The notes: a model not told the origin generated them from the letters alone. Positions 16,048 through 24,438 are shown, counted from the stretch's first letter. The stretch: 41,590 nt of DNA from Calothrix membranacea FACHB-236 (GCF_014696315.1 NZ_JACJPX010000073.1:1-41590); one strand, 5' to 3'. Made by a program: numbers and translations.

Positions 16048-18852
16048 ATGGCTCGATATGCCCTGGTAATTGGCATTGCCAAGTATGACAACTTCACTAA
16101 CCTACCAAAAGCCGTCAACGATGCCGAACAAATCGCACAGCTATTAAAAGAACACGGTCGCTTTGATGTGCAGCCGTTACCTGGTAAATTAATCGAGAGT
16201 GAAAATCGCTGGCAAGTCACTGCTGAGAAAAAATTAATTGGCAAAGAACTCGGTCAAACGCTGAGGCTGTTTTTACTGGAGAAAGCCAAGGGTAGCGAAG
16301 CGCTGATTTATTTTGCAGGACATGGATTTGAAGCACCCAGCCTCACAGGTGAACCGAAAGGGTATTTAGCTACTTCAGATTGTCATAAAGACGGGCAAAA
16401 TGCGATCGCCTTTGATGACTTCAACAGCTTAATTGCGAAATCTCAACTCAGCAGCCTGGTGGTATTGTTAGATTGCTGTTACGCTGGCTCATTACTAGAA
16501 AGAAGCTTCATCAGATCCAGTTTTCCAGTCTTCAACAGCAAACAAGATTACTGCTTAATTACAGCCTCCCGTGCATTTGAAAGAGCTAGGGAAGATGCGG
16601 AAGGTGGGATTTTCACCAAAGCAGTCATCAAAGGATTGTCTCAAGATAAAGCTGATGATACTACAGGGGAAGTCAATGCCAACGACTTGATGAGCTTCGT
16701 ATCGCGGGAACTCAAGGGAAGCGGACAAGAAGCAATTTACATGGGTGGTGGGAGGTCGATTTCCTTAGTTTTTTATTCACCGCAGAATCCGGTAGCAGCT
16801 GGGGTAGTAAGTGAAGAATGTCCTTATCGAGGATTACAAGCTTTTGACAAAGAACACTCCAAGTTCTTTTTTGGTCGCCAGAAAGTAGTTAACTTAATTC
16901 AACAAAAACTCGAGCAAGCTAACTTTATTCCCATCATTGGTGCATCAGGGAGTGGTAAATCTTCCGTAGTGCTGGCAGGTTTAATTCCAGTGTTAGAAAA
17001 TAATGGCTGGCGAGTATTAGAGATGACACCAGATGTCGAGCCGTTAGCTGAGTTGAGAGGAGTATTTAAACCATTTTTCCCTAACACCAGAGAACTTTAC
17101 GATTTGATTCGCAAGCACCCAGAAGGTTTACGTCAGCTAGTTTTACGCCTTCCTGATTCTGAGCGTTTCTTATTGCTGGTAGATCAATTTGAAGAAGTTT
17201 TTACCCTTTGTCCCAAAGAAGAGGAAAGAAACAGATTTATTCAGCTATTAACACAAGGTCACGAAGGGCGGTTGGTAATTATCACGACGATGCGAGCAGA
17301 TTTTCTCGAACCTTGTTTGAATTATGAATCGCTGACGCAATTAATTCAAGAACAGGCAATTTATATGCCGCCATTGTTAGGAGGAGAATTAGAAGAAGCG
17401 ATCGCATCCCCAGCAAACTTACAAGGCTATCAGTTAGAGAGAGGTTTACTCGGAACTATTCAGCAAGATGTTATAGGTCAAGAAAAAGGCTGCTTACCTC
17501 TGTTACAGTTTGCGCTGACTGAACTTTGGGAACAGCGCGATCAACAAGCATATCAGTTGACAGTTGTTAAGTATAAAGAACTGGGTGGAGTAACTGGGGC
17601 GCTAAATCGTCATGCAGAAAATCTGTATCAAGGTTTCACTCCACAGCAGCAAGATTGGGTGAAGCGGATTTTTTTAAAGTTGGTGCGTACTGGGTCACAA
17701 GCTAAAGATACTCGACAATGGCAAGCTAAAACAAAATTGTTGAGCATTGCTGGTGACAATCCAGATGAGCAGCAAGTAATAAATGATGTTTTAGAAAAGC
17801 TGATTCAAGGGCGCTTGTTAGTACTTGACTGCGAACCAACAGGAGAAATTTGGGTTGATTTAGCTCACGAAGCCTTGATGGAAGCTTGGGAAAGGTTTGC
17901 TAAGTGGCGTAAAACAGGACGGGAACTCAGAAGATTAATTGATAGGGTAGAAGATGCCTTTCGCGAGTGGCAAGAGCAACCAGATGATGGAAATTTAATG
18001 ATGGGTAGATTGCTGGCTCAAGTGCAACATAAATGGCAAGAACTAGAACCCGAACTGGACACCACAGTTAAAGACTTTTATCAGCACAGTGTTGTATTTG
18101 AACAAAAACAACGCCAGCAATATGAAGCTGCTAATAATGCAAAAAGTATATTTTTGGCTAGTGTATCTCATGAACTTCGTGCCCCTCTCAACGGTATGAT
18201 CGGATTTTTACAGCTGATTTTAGCGGGTATGGTAGAAGATCCTGATGAACAAAAGCAGTTTCTCTTGGAAACACACCATTTATCGATACATTTACTCGAG
18301 ATTATCAACGACATTTTGGACATTGCTAAAATCGAACCAGGGAAAATGACTCTCGCTCCAGAGAGATTTGATATTGAAACGCTGATCAATAATATTGTTC
18401 TCTGGATTAAGCCAGCAATAGAAAAAAACAACAATATTTTAGAAGTAGATTGTCATCAGTATCTTGGCACAATGTATGCAGATGAAAATAGAATCAAACA
18501 AGTGCTTTTAAATCTGTTAAGTAATGCAGCAAAGTTTACGACAAACGGAAAGGTAACGCTGATTGTTAAAAGTGAAGAACAGTCAGTACAAGATACGTTG
18601 AAACATACTGCCGTTGACATGATAATTTTCACAGTTATAGATACAGGCATTGGTATATCTGATAATCTACAAGAAAATTTATTTCAACCCTTTACAACAG
18701 AAGATACATCCAAAAAATATGGTGGGATTGGATTAGGGTTGGCCATTAGCCATCGACTTTGCCAAATGATGGGTGGTGATATTTTTGTCAAAAGTAAGCT
18801 GGGAGAAGGTTCTACTTTTACAGTTCGTCTACCGCGCAATATAAATACATAA
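16048..18852 (+). CDS. Caspase-like protease / STAND NTPase / histidine kinase fusion
   Basis: A 934-residue multidomain protein starting MARYALVIGIAKYD, the usual beginning of bacterial caspase domains. A longer frame to a TTG at 15979 would add 23 residues and overlap the divergent control region; I reject it. Domain 1 (1-245) is a caspase-like peptidase (C14) with His92 in YFAGHGFEA and Cys144 in LLDCCYAGS. Domain 2 (about 257-640) is a STAND-type NTPase of the group with CPYRGLQAF and FFFGRQ before the P-loop GASGSGKSS (298-306) and the Walker B FLLLVDQFEE. Domain 3 (about 695-934) is a complete histidine kinase: H-box SHELRAPLN with His708, N-box NLLSNAAKF, G1 DTGIGIS, G2 GGIGLGLAI. No receiver domain, membrane helix or WD/TPR repeat array follows. 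Caspase-STAND proteins usually end in repeat sensors; a kinase end is unusual. Likely role: stress- or invader-triggered proteolytic signalling (inference). Confidence 0.9.
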   Translation: MARYALVIGIAKYDNFTNLPKAVNDAEQIAQLLKEHGRFDVQPLPGKLIESENRWQVTAEKKLIGKELGQTLRLFLLEKAKGSEALIYFAGHGFEAPSLTGEPKGYLATSDCHKDGQNAIAFDDFNSLIAKSQLSSLVVLLDCCYAGSLLERSFIRSSFPVFNSKQDYCLITASRAFERAREDAEGGIFTKAVIKGLSQDKADDTTGEVNANDLMSFVSRELKGSGQEAIYMGGGRSISLVFYSPQNPVAAGVVSEECPYRGLQAFDKEHSKFFFGRQKVVNLIQQKLEQANFIPIIGASGSGKSSVVLAGLIPVLENNGWRVLEMTPDVEPLAELRGVFKPFFPNTRELYDLIRKHPEGLRQLVLRLPDSERFLLLVDQFEEVFTLCPKEEERNRFIQLLTQGHEGRLVIITTMRADFLEPCLNYESLTQLIQEQAIYMPPLLGGELEEAIASPANLQGYQLERGLLGTIQQDVIGQEKGCLPLLQFALTELWEQRDQQAYQLTVVKYKELGGVTGALNRHAENLYQGFTPQQQDWVKRIFLKLVRTGSQAKDTRQWQAKTKLLSIAGDNPDEQQVINDVLEKLIQGRLLVLDCEPTGEIWVDLAHEALMEAWERFAKWRKTGRELRRLIDRVEDAFREWQEQPDDGNLMMGRLLAQVQHKWQELEPELDTTVKDFYQHSVVFEQKQRQQYEAANNAKSIFLASVSHELRAPLNGMIGFLQLILAGMVEDPDEQKQFLLETHHLSIHLLEIINDILDIAKIEPGKMTLAPERFDIETLINNIVLWIKPAIEKNNNILEVDCHQYLGTMYADENRIKQVLLNLLSNAAKFTTNGKVTLIVKSEEQSVQDTLKHTAVDMIIFTVIDTGIGISDNLQENLFQPFTTEDTSKKYGGIGLGLAISHRLCQMMGGDIFVKSKLGEGSTFTVRLPRNINT

Positions 18853-18912
18853 GCTAATGTAAAGTGCGATCGCCACTCTTGTTCTAGACTGAAACTACGT
18901 TTTAAAGACTAG

Positions 18913-19161
18913 ATGATGACACAAATCACATTTAAGGTTGAAGCATTTTGGGACTCAGATGCACAAGTCTGGTTTGCAACTAGTGATGATGTGCCTGGAT
19001 TAGTAACAGAAGCTTCTACGATTGAGGTTCTGACGCAAAAGCTGCGAGAAATAATTCCCGAACTGATCGTTCTCAACAAAATCGTTCCTCAAGACTATGT
19101 AGGTTCTATCACCTTTGAATTAACCAGTCATCGTCAAGAGTTGATAGAGGTAGCTTCATAG
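18913..19161 (+). CDS. HicB-like antitoxin (DUF1902 type)
   Basis: An 82-residue protein with the partial RNase-H-like HicB fold seen as FKVEAFWDSDAQVWFATSDD followed by VPGLVTEASTIEVLTQKL and IVLNKIVP. The pattern of a beta hairpin with W-x-A-x-S-D-D-V-P-G-L is typical of HicB-family antitoxins. Two ATGs occur in tandem (18913, 18916). The stop codon directly abuts the ATG of the HicA gene, so translation is probably coupled. The antitoxin-first order is the reverse of E. coli hicAB but common for this subtype. It lies about 60 bp downstream of the caspase fusion gene on the same strand. Confidence 0.85.
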   Translation: MMTQITFKVEAFWDSDAQVWFATSDDVPGLVTEASTIEVLTQKLREIIPELIVLNKIVPQDYVGSITFELTSHRQELIEVAS

Positions 19162-19359
19162 ATGGGTGCGTCGTTTACTCCTGAGTTGAAAAAGATTCTT
19201 TTGGAAGCTGGATGCTACTTTGAACGTCAAGGCAAAGGCGACCATGAAATTTGGTACAGTCCTATTACAGATCGTCGGTTTGTTGTAGACGGAACTATCA
19301 AGTCACGCCACACCGCCAACGGAGTTTTGAAGCAAGCGGGATTATCCAAAGCCTTTTAA
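19162..19359 (+). CDS. HicA-family mRNA interferase toxin
   Basis: A 65-residue double-stranded-RNA-binding-like toxin. The signature is LLEAGCYFERQGKGDHEIWY, with the presumed catalytic His in GDHEIW, then VVDGTIKSRHTANGVLKQAG. HicA cleaves mRNA when released from HicB. All expected elements are present and the length is normal, so it appears intact. It sits between its antitoxin gene and array II of the 21-bp repeats. Confidence 0.88.
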   Translation: MGASFTPELKKILLEAGCYFERQGKGDHEIWYSPITDRRFVVDGTIKSRHTANGVLKQAGLSKAF

Positions 19360-19432
19360 TCGGGTAGCAAGTGTAAACTCAGGAGTTCACAACAGGAAAA
19401 ATCAACCTGCGATCGGCAAGTTTGAAGCTTAG

Positions 19433-19750
19433 AACTCAAAACTTCGGGATCTGAACATGAAACTTCGAGCTTTTAACTTCAGTTTCCGCCATCAGAACTT
19501 GGAACTTCATGTTCCGAACTCGGGATTTCATGCTTAGAACTTGAAAGTTCATGTTCTGAACTCGAAATTTGGTGTTCAGAACTCAAAACTTCATGTTCCG
19601 AACTCGAACCTTCCTGCTCAGAACTGCAACAACCGAGATCCAAAGCTGAATAATGGTGAGTAAAGTGCGTAGGCGTAAACTTTCAGAGATATTGCTTATT
19701 CTTTGAACACGGAACTTCAACTTCAGAACTGCAACATCCCACATCCAAAG
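19433..19750 (+). repeat. 21-bp-phased repeat array II
   Basis: Nine consecutive units of exactly 21 bp start at 19433, 19454, 19475, 19496, 19517, 19538, 19559, 19580 and 19601. The consensus begins AACTCGAAAC and ends TTCATGTTCAG. Unit junctions often form the dyad GTTC-N-GAAC. A 24-bp terminal unit with CCGAGATCCAAAG follows (19622-19645). The unit plus terminal element recurs at 19706-19750, 105 bp (5 x 21) after 19601. Orientation and terminal element match array I. It ends 15 bp from the aminotransferase stop codon. Confidence 0.88.
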
Positions 19751-19765
19751 GAAACTGCACGCCTA

Positions 19766-20935
19766 TTAATTCCCTAGAATTGTTTGCAAACCTTGAACTA
19801 ATCTCTCCATTCCTGCTTTTACCGTCTCTTGTTGCAGCGCACCGTAAGCTACACGCAGATAGCATCCGTCTTCCATCCCAAAGGTTGTACCAGGAATCAC
19901 TGCTACTTGATGTTCCTGTATGAGTCTTTTGACTAACTCAAAAGCATTCATTTGGGTATGAACTTTCAAGAAGAAATAAAAAGCACCATCCGCAGGGGTA
20001 ATGGTACACAAGCCTTGTAGATGATTGAGCGATTCCAAAACTACTTCCCTGACTTGGGAAATTGCACCAATATTCTCCCTTAAATACTCTTCTTTGGCTT
20101 GCAATGCTCCTAAAGCCGCATACTGAGAAATTACTGGCGCACAAATCAAGATAGTATCTTGGACTTTTTTGACAGGAACCAGCAGATGTTGGGGAATCAC
20201 CATATAACCGATGCGCCAACTAGCAAAACCGTAGGCTTTGGAAAGGCTATACAAGGAAATGGTGTAATCGCTACTATTGGCAAAGGTAGCCGGAGAAATA
20301 TGTTTTACACCGTTATAGGTAAAGTATTCGTATGCCTCATCGCTAATGTGATAAATTCCGCGATCGCCACATAATTGATTAACTTGCCGCAATGCTGCTG
20401 CTGAATACACTACCCCTGTAGGATTATTGGGGGAAATGGTAACCACTGCCCGGGTTTTAGGTGTAATTGCTTGGGCGATCGCATCTGGACGCAGTTGGTA
20501 ATTTTCATCGGTATCTACTAACACCGGACGACAACCCGCCATTGCGATCGCCATTTCATGGTTGAAATAGTAAGGTTTATTGAGAATAATCTCATCCCCC
20601 GGGCTAGTAATCGCTAGAATAGCGTTTATAAACCCCATGTTGCTGCCAGCGGTGACAACTATGCAGTTATTTTGATTAATTTCTATACCATTAAAGGCTT
20701 GTAATTTTGCTGCTAAGGCTGCCAGTAATGGCGGAATTCCCTCAACTGCTTTGTATAAATTATTCGTTGGTTCAGCCAGGAATTTGGCTAAAAACTCTTG
20801 TGCTTCCGGTGGTGGATTGTAGGAAACCACACCTTGTCCTAAAGAAATAGTTCCCGGCGAATTTGTAATCAATTCCCCAACAACAGGAATGATTGGCGTT
20901 TGCACCGCCTGCATACGAGATGTTAGGGATTCCAT
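19766..20935 (-). CDS. PLP-dependent aminotransferase, class I/II
   Basis: A 389-residue fold-type I aminotransferase. Seen: SLGQGVVSYNPPPEA near the N-terminus; NNLYKAVEGIPPL; SPNNPTG (168-174) with the substrate-carboxylate Asn; SDEAYEY (Asp199 pairs with the PLP pyridine nitrogen; Tyr202); the Schiff-base Lys233 in SLSKAYGFASWRIGY; and a late Arg in CYLRVAYG. The substrate cannot be told from sequence; aspartate-, aromatic- or methionine-type activity are all possible. The start ATG (20935) lies 9 bp after the stop of the CcmK-like gene on the same strand, so the two probably form an operon. Confidence 0.88.
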   Translation of the reverse strand: MESLTSRMQAVQTPIIPVVGELITNSPGTISLGQGVVSYNPPPEAQEFLAKFLAEPTNNLYKAVEGIPPLLAALAAKLQAFNGIEINQNNCIVVTAGSNMGFINAILAITSPGDEIILNKPYYFNHEMAIAMAGCRPVLVDTDENYQLRPDAIAQAITPKTRAVVTISPNNPTGVVYSAAALRQVNQLCGDRGIYHISDEAYEYFTYNGVKHISPATFANSSDYTISLYSLSKAYGFASWRIGYMVIPQHLLVPVKKVQDTILICAPVISQYAALGALQAKEEYLRENIGAISQVREVVLESLNHLQGLCTITPADGAFYFFLKVHTQMNAFELVKRLIQEHQVAVIPGTTFGMEDGCYLRVAYGALQQETVKAGMERLVQGLQTILGN

Positions 20936-20944
20936 ATCAAGTTA

Positions 20945-21283
20945 TTAAGCTGAAAGGGGCGGAGGAAAGCGGATATCGGCATGAAATTGCTCAACATTAG
21001 CGCTGCGATGAATCGGTAACACATATTCTAAATTTTCATGGGGACGGGGAATTATGTGATGAGAAAGCACCTCACCACCATTAACTCGCCCTACCGCTTC
21101 TAATCCTGCACCTACTGCAACAGTTACCTCGCCCACTTCCCCGCGAATCAGCACCGTAATCCGCCCCAAATCCGTATTTTCATACCCTACCAGCGTGATC
21201 CGCGCCGCCTTACACATCGCATCCCCAGCTTCCACCGCTGCGGGTACACCATAAACTTCAATCATGCCGATTGCTAGTGTCAT
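20945..21283 (-). CDS. ccmK: Carboxysome shell protein, CcmK-type BMC hexamer
   Basis: A 112-residue single BMC domain protein: [69 protein letters not shown]. It matches CcmK proteins that tile the beta-carboxysome shell, closest by eye to the CcmK3 type, but it stands without ccmK4 or the ccmKLMNO cluster. The pore loop that is normally K-I-G-S-G before R-V-T-V is N-T-D-L-G here (residues 36-40), which replaces the basic pore residue and adds an Asp. This suggests a different pore selectivity. Minor isolated paralogues (CcmK5/6 types) are known in cyanobacteria; I cannot choose between them without alignment. First gene of a probable operon with the aminotransferase. Confidence 0.9.
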   Translation of the reverse strand: MTLAIGMIEVYGVPAAVEAGDAMCKAARITLVGYENTDLGRITVLIRGEVGEVTVAVGAGLEAVGRVNGGEVLSHHIIPRPHENLEYVLPIHRSANVEQFHADIRFPPPLSA

Positions 21284-21286
21284 AGG

Positions 21287-21398
21287 TTAGGGAATGAGGA
21301 TTGGGGACTAGGGATTGGGGACTGGGGACTGGGTAATGGTAATTTCTTCCTCGTCTCCCTCATCCCCCTCATCTTCCTCATCTCCCTCATCTCCTCCA
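21287..21398. repeat. Inverted heptamer array after the P450 gene
   Basis: A G-rich arm (GGGGACT, GGGATTG types, 21287-21340) is followed by a C-rich arm of CCCTCAT/CCTCATC heptads (21347-21398). It fills the space between the P450 stop and the CcmK start on the minus strand, so it sits in both a 3' end and a promoter region. Confidence 0.75.
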
Positions 21399-22781
21399 TC
21401 AAGTACTTGCCAGACTCAGCTGCGACTCTTGACGCACACGCTTACCTGTAATCATCATTTTGACACCATTCGCAGGCGCAAGGGTAAGACCCCGGCGTTT
21501 GGGTTGTTCGGGTTGATTATCAACTAGCGCCAGTTCATAGTTTGAGAGGATTTTCGCTAGTACTAACTTCATTTCAAACTGAGCCAAAGCTTCACCAATA
21601 CAGCGACGGGAACCGCCACCAAAGGGTATGAATTCATAAGGCGAAAATTGCTGTTCTAGAAAGCGTTCTGGCCTAAACTGCTTCGGATTTGGATATAAAT
21701 CTTCACGCTGATGCACTAAATACATACAGCCAACTACTGCTGTTTCTGGTTCTAGCTGATATCCCAATAATTCCACAGGTTCCTGCACTGTCCTAGCAAA
21801 GGTCAACATTGCCACTGGATAAATCCGCAAAGTTTCATTACAAACTGCTGTGAGATAAGGTAGCCGGAAGATACTCATGGGATCAGGATTCTCTCCCAAA
21901 GTACCGAGTTCTTGGAGTAATTTTTCGCGGACTTGGGGATGGTAATGAGTCCAATATAATGCCCAAGCCATTGCTGTGGCTGTGGTTTCATGTCCAGCAA
22001 ATAGCAGAGTCATTAATTCATCCCGTAACTCTTGATCTGTCATGGGCTGACCTTCTTCATCGTGAGCCGACATTAGCAATGAGAGAATATCGGTACGATT
22101 TGGATCGGGTTGCGATCGCCTTTCTGCAATTTCTGCGTAGAGCAATTGATCTATTTTCTCGCGATCGCGTACAAATTTACCCCAAGGACTCCAAGCGCCT
22201 AAATCTTGTTGGAGGAAGGGAAAAAATAGGAAGCTTGAAGATAAAGGCGAGCGAAATAAATCTGACATCAACGCTGTCAAATGCTTGAGTTGTTGGCAGC
22301 GTTCTCCCTCATGCACTCCAAATACAGCTTCTAAAATAACTTGCAAGGATACCTCCTGCATCGCCTGACGAGCCAAGAAAGTTTGGTTTTTGGGTAACTG
22401 ACTCAACACTTTTTCAGTGATGTTAGAGATGATTTCACCGTAGGAACGCATTCTATCACCATGAAAGGAGGGCATGACTATCTGTCGCCGCCGCCTGTGG
22501 CGATCGCTATCCAGCATAATCATGGAAGAGTCACCCACTAAAGGTTCTAGTATCTTGTTTTTATCGCTAGGAGCAACAAACTTCTTGCGATCATTTACTA
22601 AAATTTCTTGAATAGCTTGGGGATGGTTCACAAATACCCAAGGGTCTTGAGAACTGATAAGAACAGTTGTAAAAATATCAGGATATTGCTGAGATGCTGT
22701 TTCCATATATCCAATAGGATCAGCAACCCACTTTAGTTTTTGAAGAAATGGCGGTGTTTTCAGACGATTGGGTAGTTGCAT
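21399..22781 (-). CDS. Cytochrome P450, CYP110-like
   Basis: A 460-residue soluble P450. Landmarks: oxygen-activation I-helix AGHETTA; K-helix ExxR in NETLRIYP; PERF-type FRPERFLE; and the haem loop FGGGSRRCIGE with Cys394 as thiolate ligand. The N-terminus (MQLPNRLKTPPFLQKLKWVA) lacks a membrane anchor. The overall pattern fits the CYP110 family found in filamentous cyanobacteria, whose members oxidise fatty acids or terpenoids; the substrate here is unknown. No terpene synthase or ferredoxin gene is adjacent. It is upstream of ccmK on the same strand but separated by a heptamer array. Confidence 0.9.
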   Translation of the reverse strand: MQLPNRLKTPPFLQKLKWVADPIGYMETASQQYPDIFTTVLISSQDPWVFVNHPQAIQEILVNDRKKFVAPSDKNKILEPLVGDSSMIMLDSDRHRRRRQIVMPSFHGDRMRSYGEIISNITEKVLSQLPKNQTFLARQAMQEVSLQVILEAVFGVHEGERCQQLKHLTALMSDLFRSPLSSSFLFFPFLQQDLGAWSPWGKFVRDREKIDQLLYAEIAERRSQPDPNRTDILSLLMSAHDEEGQPMTDQELRDELMTLLFAGHETTATAMAWALYWTHYHPQVREKLLQELGTLGENPDPMSIFRLPYLTAVCNETLRIYPVAMLTFARTVQEPVELLGYQLEPETAVVGCMYLVHQREDLYPNPKQFRPERFLEQQFSPYEFIPFGGGSRRCIGEALAQFEMKLVLAKILSNYELALVDNQPEQPKRRGLTLAPANGVKMMITGKRVRQESQLSLAST

Positions 22782-23031
22782 ATAAAATCACTTGAATTCA
22801 TGCCTGTGCTAAATATGCAGTTTAACTTTTTCTTCGTCCCTGTGAGCTAATAATTACTAAAACCTAATTTTTTCTTGGTAATTTATGATTAAATTCCAAT
22901 AATTATTAATAAGCTAAAACCTATCTTTAGCAATCCTATTTCAGTTGTGAAAAATATCATTTTTGGCTGTTGACTGACAACGGTTAAGAGCCAACAACTC
23001 AGATGTAATACTAATACTGATTAGATTTTTA

Positions 23032-23601
23032 CTAGGAATCAATACGCTTTTGAGTCAAAATATATCTATAAATAGTTGCGATATTGCGCGCATCGTCAAT
23101 ACCACGGTGGTGCGTACCTTTCAGTTCCATTCCTAAATGTTCGAGAGCCTGCGCCATGCCAAATCTTTTAGATACACCAAGATATTTGGAAAATTCCTCT
23201 TTAATATTTATATGTTCTGAACCAAAAGGATAAGGAACATGATGATATTTACAGTCTTGAATAAACTGACTTTTATCGTAATTTCCCCAAGAACAAAAAA
23301 TATTATTAGCAAATGAACTCATCCATTCTTTTAAATTGGCGATCGCCTCGGTAAATTTAGGCGCTGTCTCAATATCTTGTTGCTGAATACTAGTTAAATT
23401 TGTGCAGAAAGGTGTTAATTGTGGATTTCTTACAGGTTGGATAAACTGTTGAAACTCCGAATCAATTTCCCAAGTATTGCCATTGAGTATCACCGCACCA
23501 ATTTCAATGATCTCCATTTCTTGACGCGGAACAGTCCCGCGATCGCAGCAAGTAGCTTCTAAATCGATGATCAGATAATAGCGATGATTTTGATTGTTCA
23601 T
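23032..23601 (-). CDS. DEDDh 3'-5' exonuclease (ERI-1-like)
   Basis: A 189-residue exonuclease domain with all five DEDDh positions visible: Asp and Glu in IIDLEATCCD, the second Asp in CSWGNYDKSQF, and HRGIDDARNIA with the His five residues before the final Asp. The spacing and C-terminal HRGIDDA are those of ERI-1/3'hExo-type RNases rather than DnaQ proofreading subunits. In bacteria the role of this type is mostly unassigned; structured RNA trimming is plausible. Downstream (22963-22994) is a hairpin with arms TTGGCT/AGCCAA nesting GTTG/CAAC; no other feature lies between it and the P450 start. Confidence 0.88.
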   Translation of the reverse strand: MNNQNHRYYLIIDLEATCCDRGTVPRQEMEIIEIGAVILNGNTWEIDSEFQQFIQPVRNPQLTPFCTNLTSIQQQDIETAPKFTEAIANLKEWMSSFANNIFCSWGNYDKSQFIQDCKYHHVPYPFGSEHINIKEEFSKYLGVSKRFGMAQALEHLGMELKGTHHRGIDDARNIATIYRYILTQKRIDS

Positions 23602-23729
23602 TTTAATAAGTAAAAATATTTAATTTGATTTTTTGACCAATTGGCAATATGGTTTTGTGTACAGCCTGATAATACATATACTACATAATGTATTGTATGA
23701 AATCAGGACTCTGCAAGCAACACGAGCAA

Positions 23730-24194
23730 TTAAGTTGACGGAAAAGGTTTCAGCCAGCCAAGTTGTATAGCAGTATCGAGTGCGATCGCAGCGATCGCAA
23801 ACCACAATATACTCTCAAGAGCTAGGACAAGATGAGGTAAGAGAGAAACTGTAATATTCCCACCGACTTCTATTTGAGTTAATCCTCTGACTAAGCCAAA
23901 GGCAAACACACCACCTGTTTTTAGGTGAGGATTGTCATCTTTACGGATGATATAGCGGTAAGTGACACCAAATAACCAGCCAGAGAAGCAAGCGATCGCA
24001 CCACTCAACAAAAAATGTAAAGTTAATGGCTCAATTAAGAGCGTTGCAAATAGGGAAAAATACTTTGCCAGCACTAAAGTATTCACAAGACTAGTGAAAA
24101 TAAAAGCGAAACCCAGGGATAAACCACCAATTATCCCAGCTTTCACAGATTCTAGGCGTTCCGCCATCAGTTGAGCATCTAAAATTCTGTTCAC
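23730..24194 (-). CDS. Cyanobacterial integral membrane protein of unknown function
   Basis: A 154-residue protein with about four hydrophobic segments: around AGIIGGLSLGFAFIFTSLV, LLIEPLTLHFLLSGAIACF, GGVFAFGLVRGLTQ, and ILWFAIAAIALDTAIQLG. A cytoplasmic-looking basic loop YRYIIRKDDNPHLKTG separates the second and third. The longest frame starts at a GTG (24192-24194); the ATG ten codons in (24165-24167, MAERLESVKAG) is an equally good start. No catalytic motif. It is upstream of the exonuclease on the same strand, about 130 bp apart. Confidence 0.65.
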   Translation of the reverse strand: MNRILDAQLMAERLESVKAGIIGGLSLGFAFIFTSLVNTLVLAKYFSLFATLLIEPLTLHFLLSGAIACFSGWLFGVTYRYIIRKDDNPHLKTGGVFAFGLVRGLTQIEVGGNITVSLLPHLVLALESILWFAIAAIALDTAIQLGWLKPFPST

Positions 24195-24340
24195 AATTGT
24201 CCAACGCTTCCTCGCAAGTCAACCAATAATACCAATTCGCAATTCGCAATTCGCAATTAAGAAAGCCAGATTTCCCAAGGCTTTAGGAGGAAAGCATCTG
24301 GTGCTGAATTTTGGTGAATTGGTATAAGAGTTTCAAACTT

Positions 24341-24390
24341 CTTCCCCAATCCCCAATCCCTAATCCCCATTCCCCATTACCCCTTTCCCA
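24341..24390. repeat. C-rich heptamer array upstream of petN
   Basis: CCCCAAT/CCCTAAT/CCCCATT heptads, single arm only. The 244-bp space it lies in also holds a triple AATTCGCA repeat (24234-24259). A TATGAT about 45 bp before the petN ATG could be a -10 element. Confidence 0.65.
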
Positions 24391-24438
24391 GTATGATTAA
24401 TAGAAGAACCGTTTTGTAATTATTCTAAAAGTGGGACT

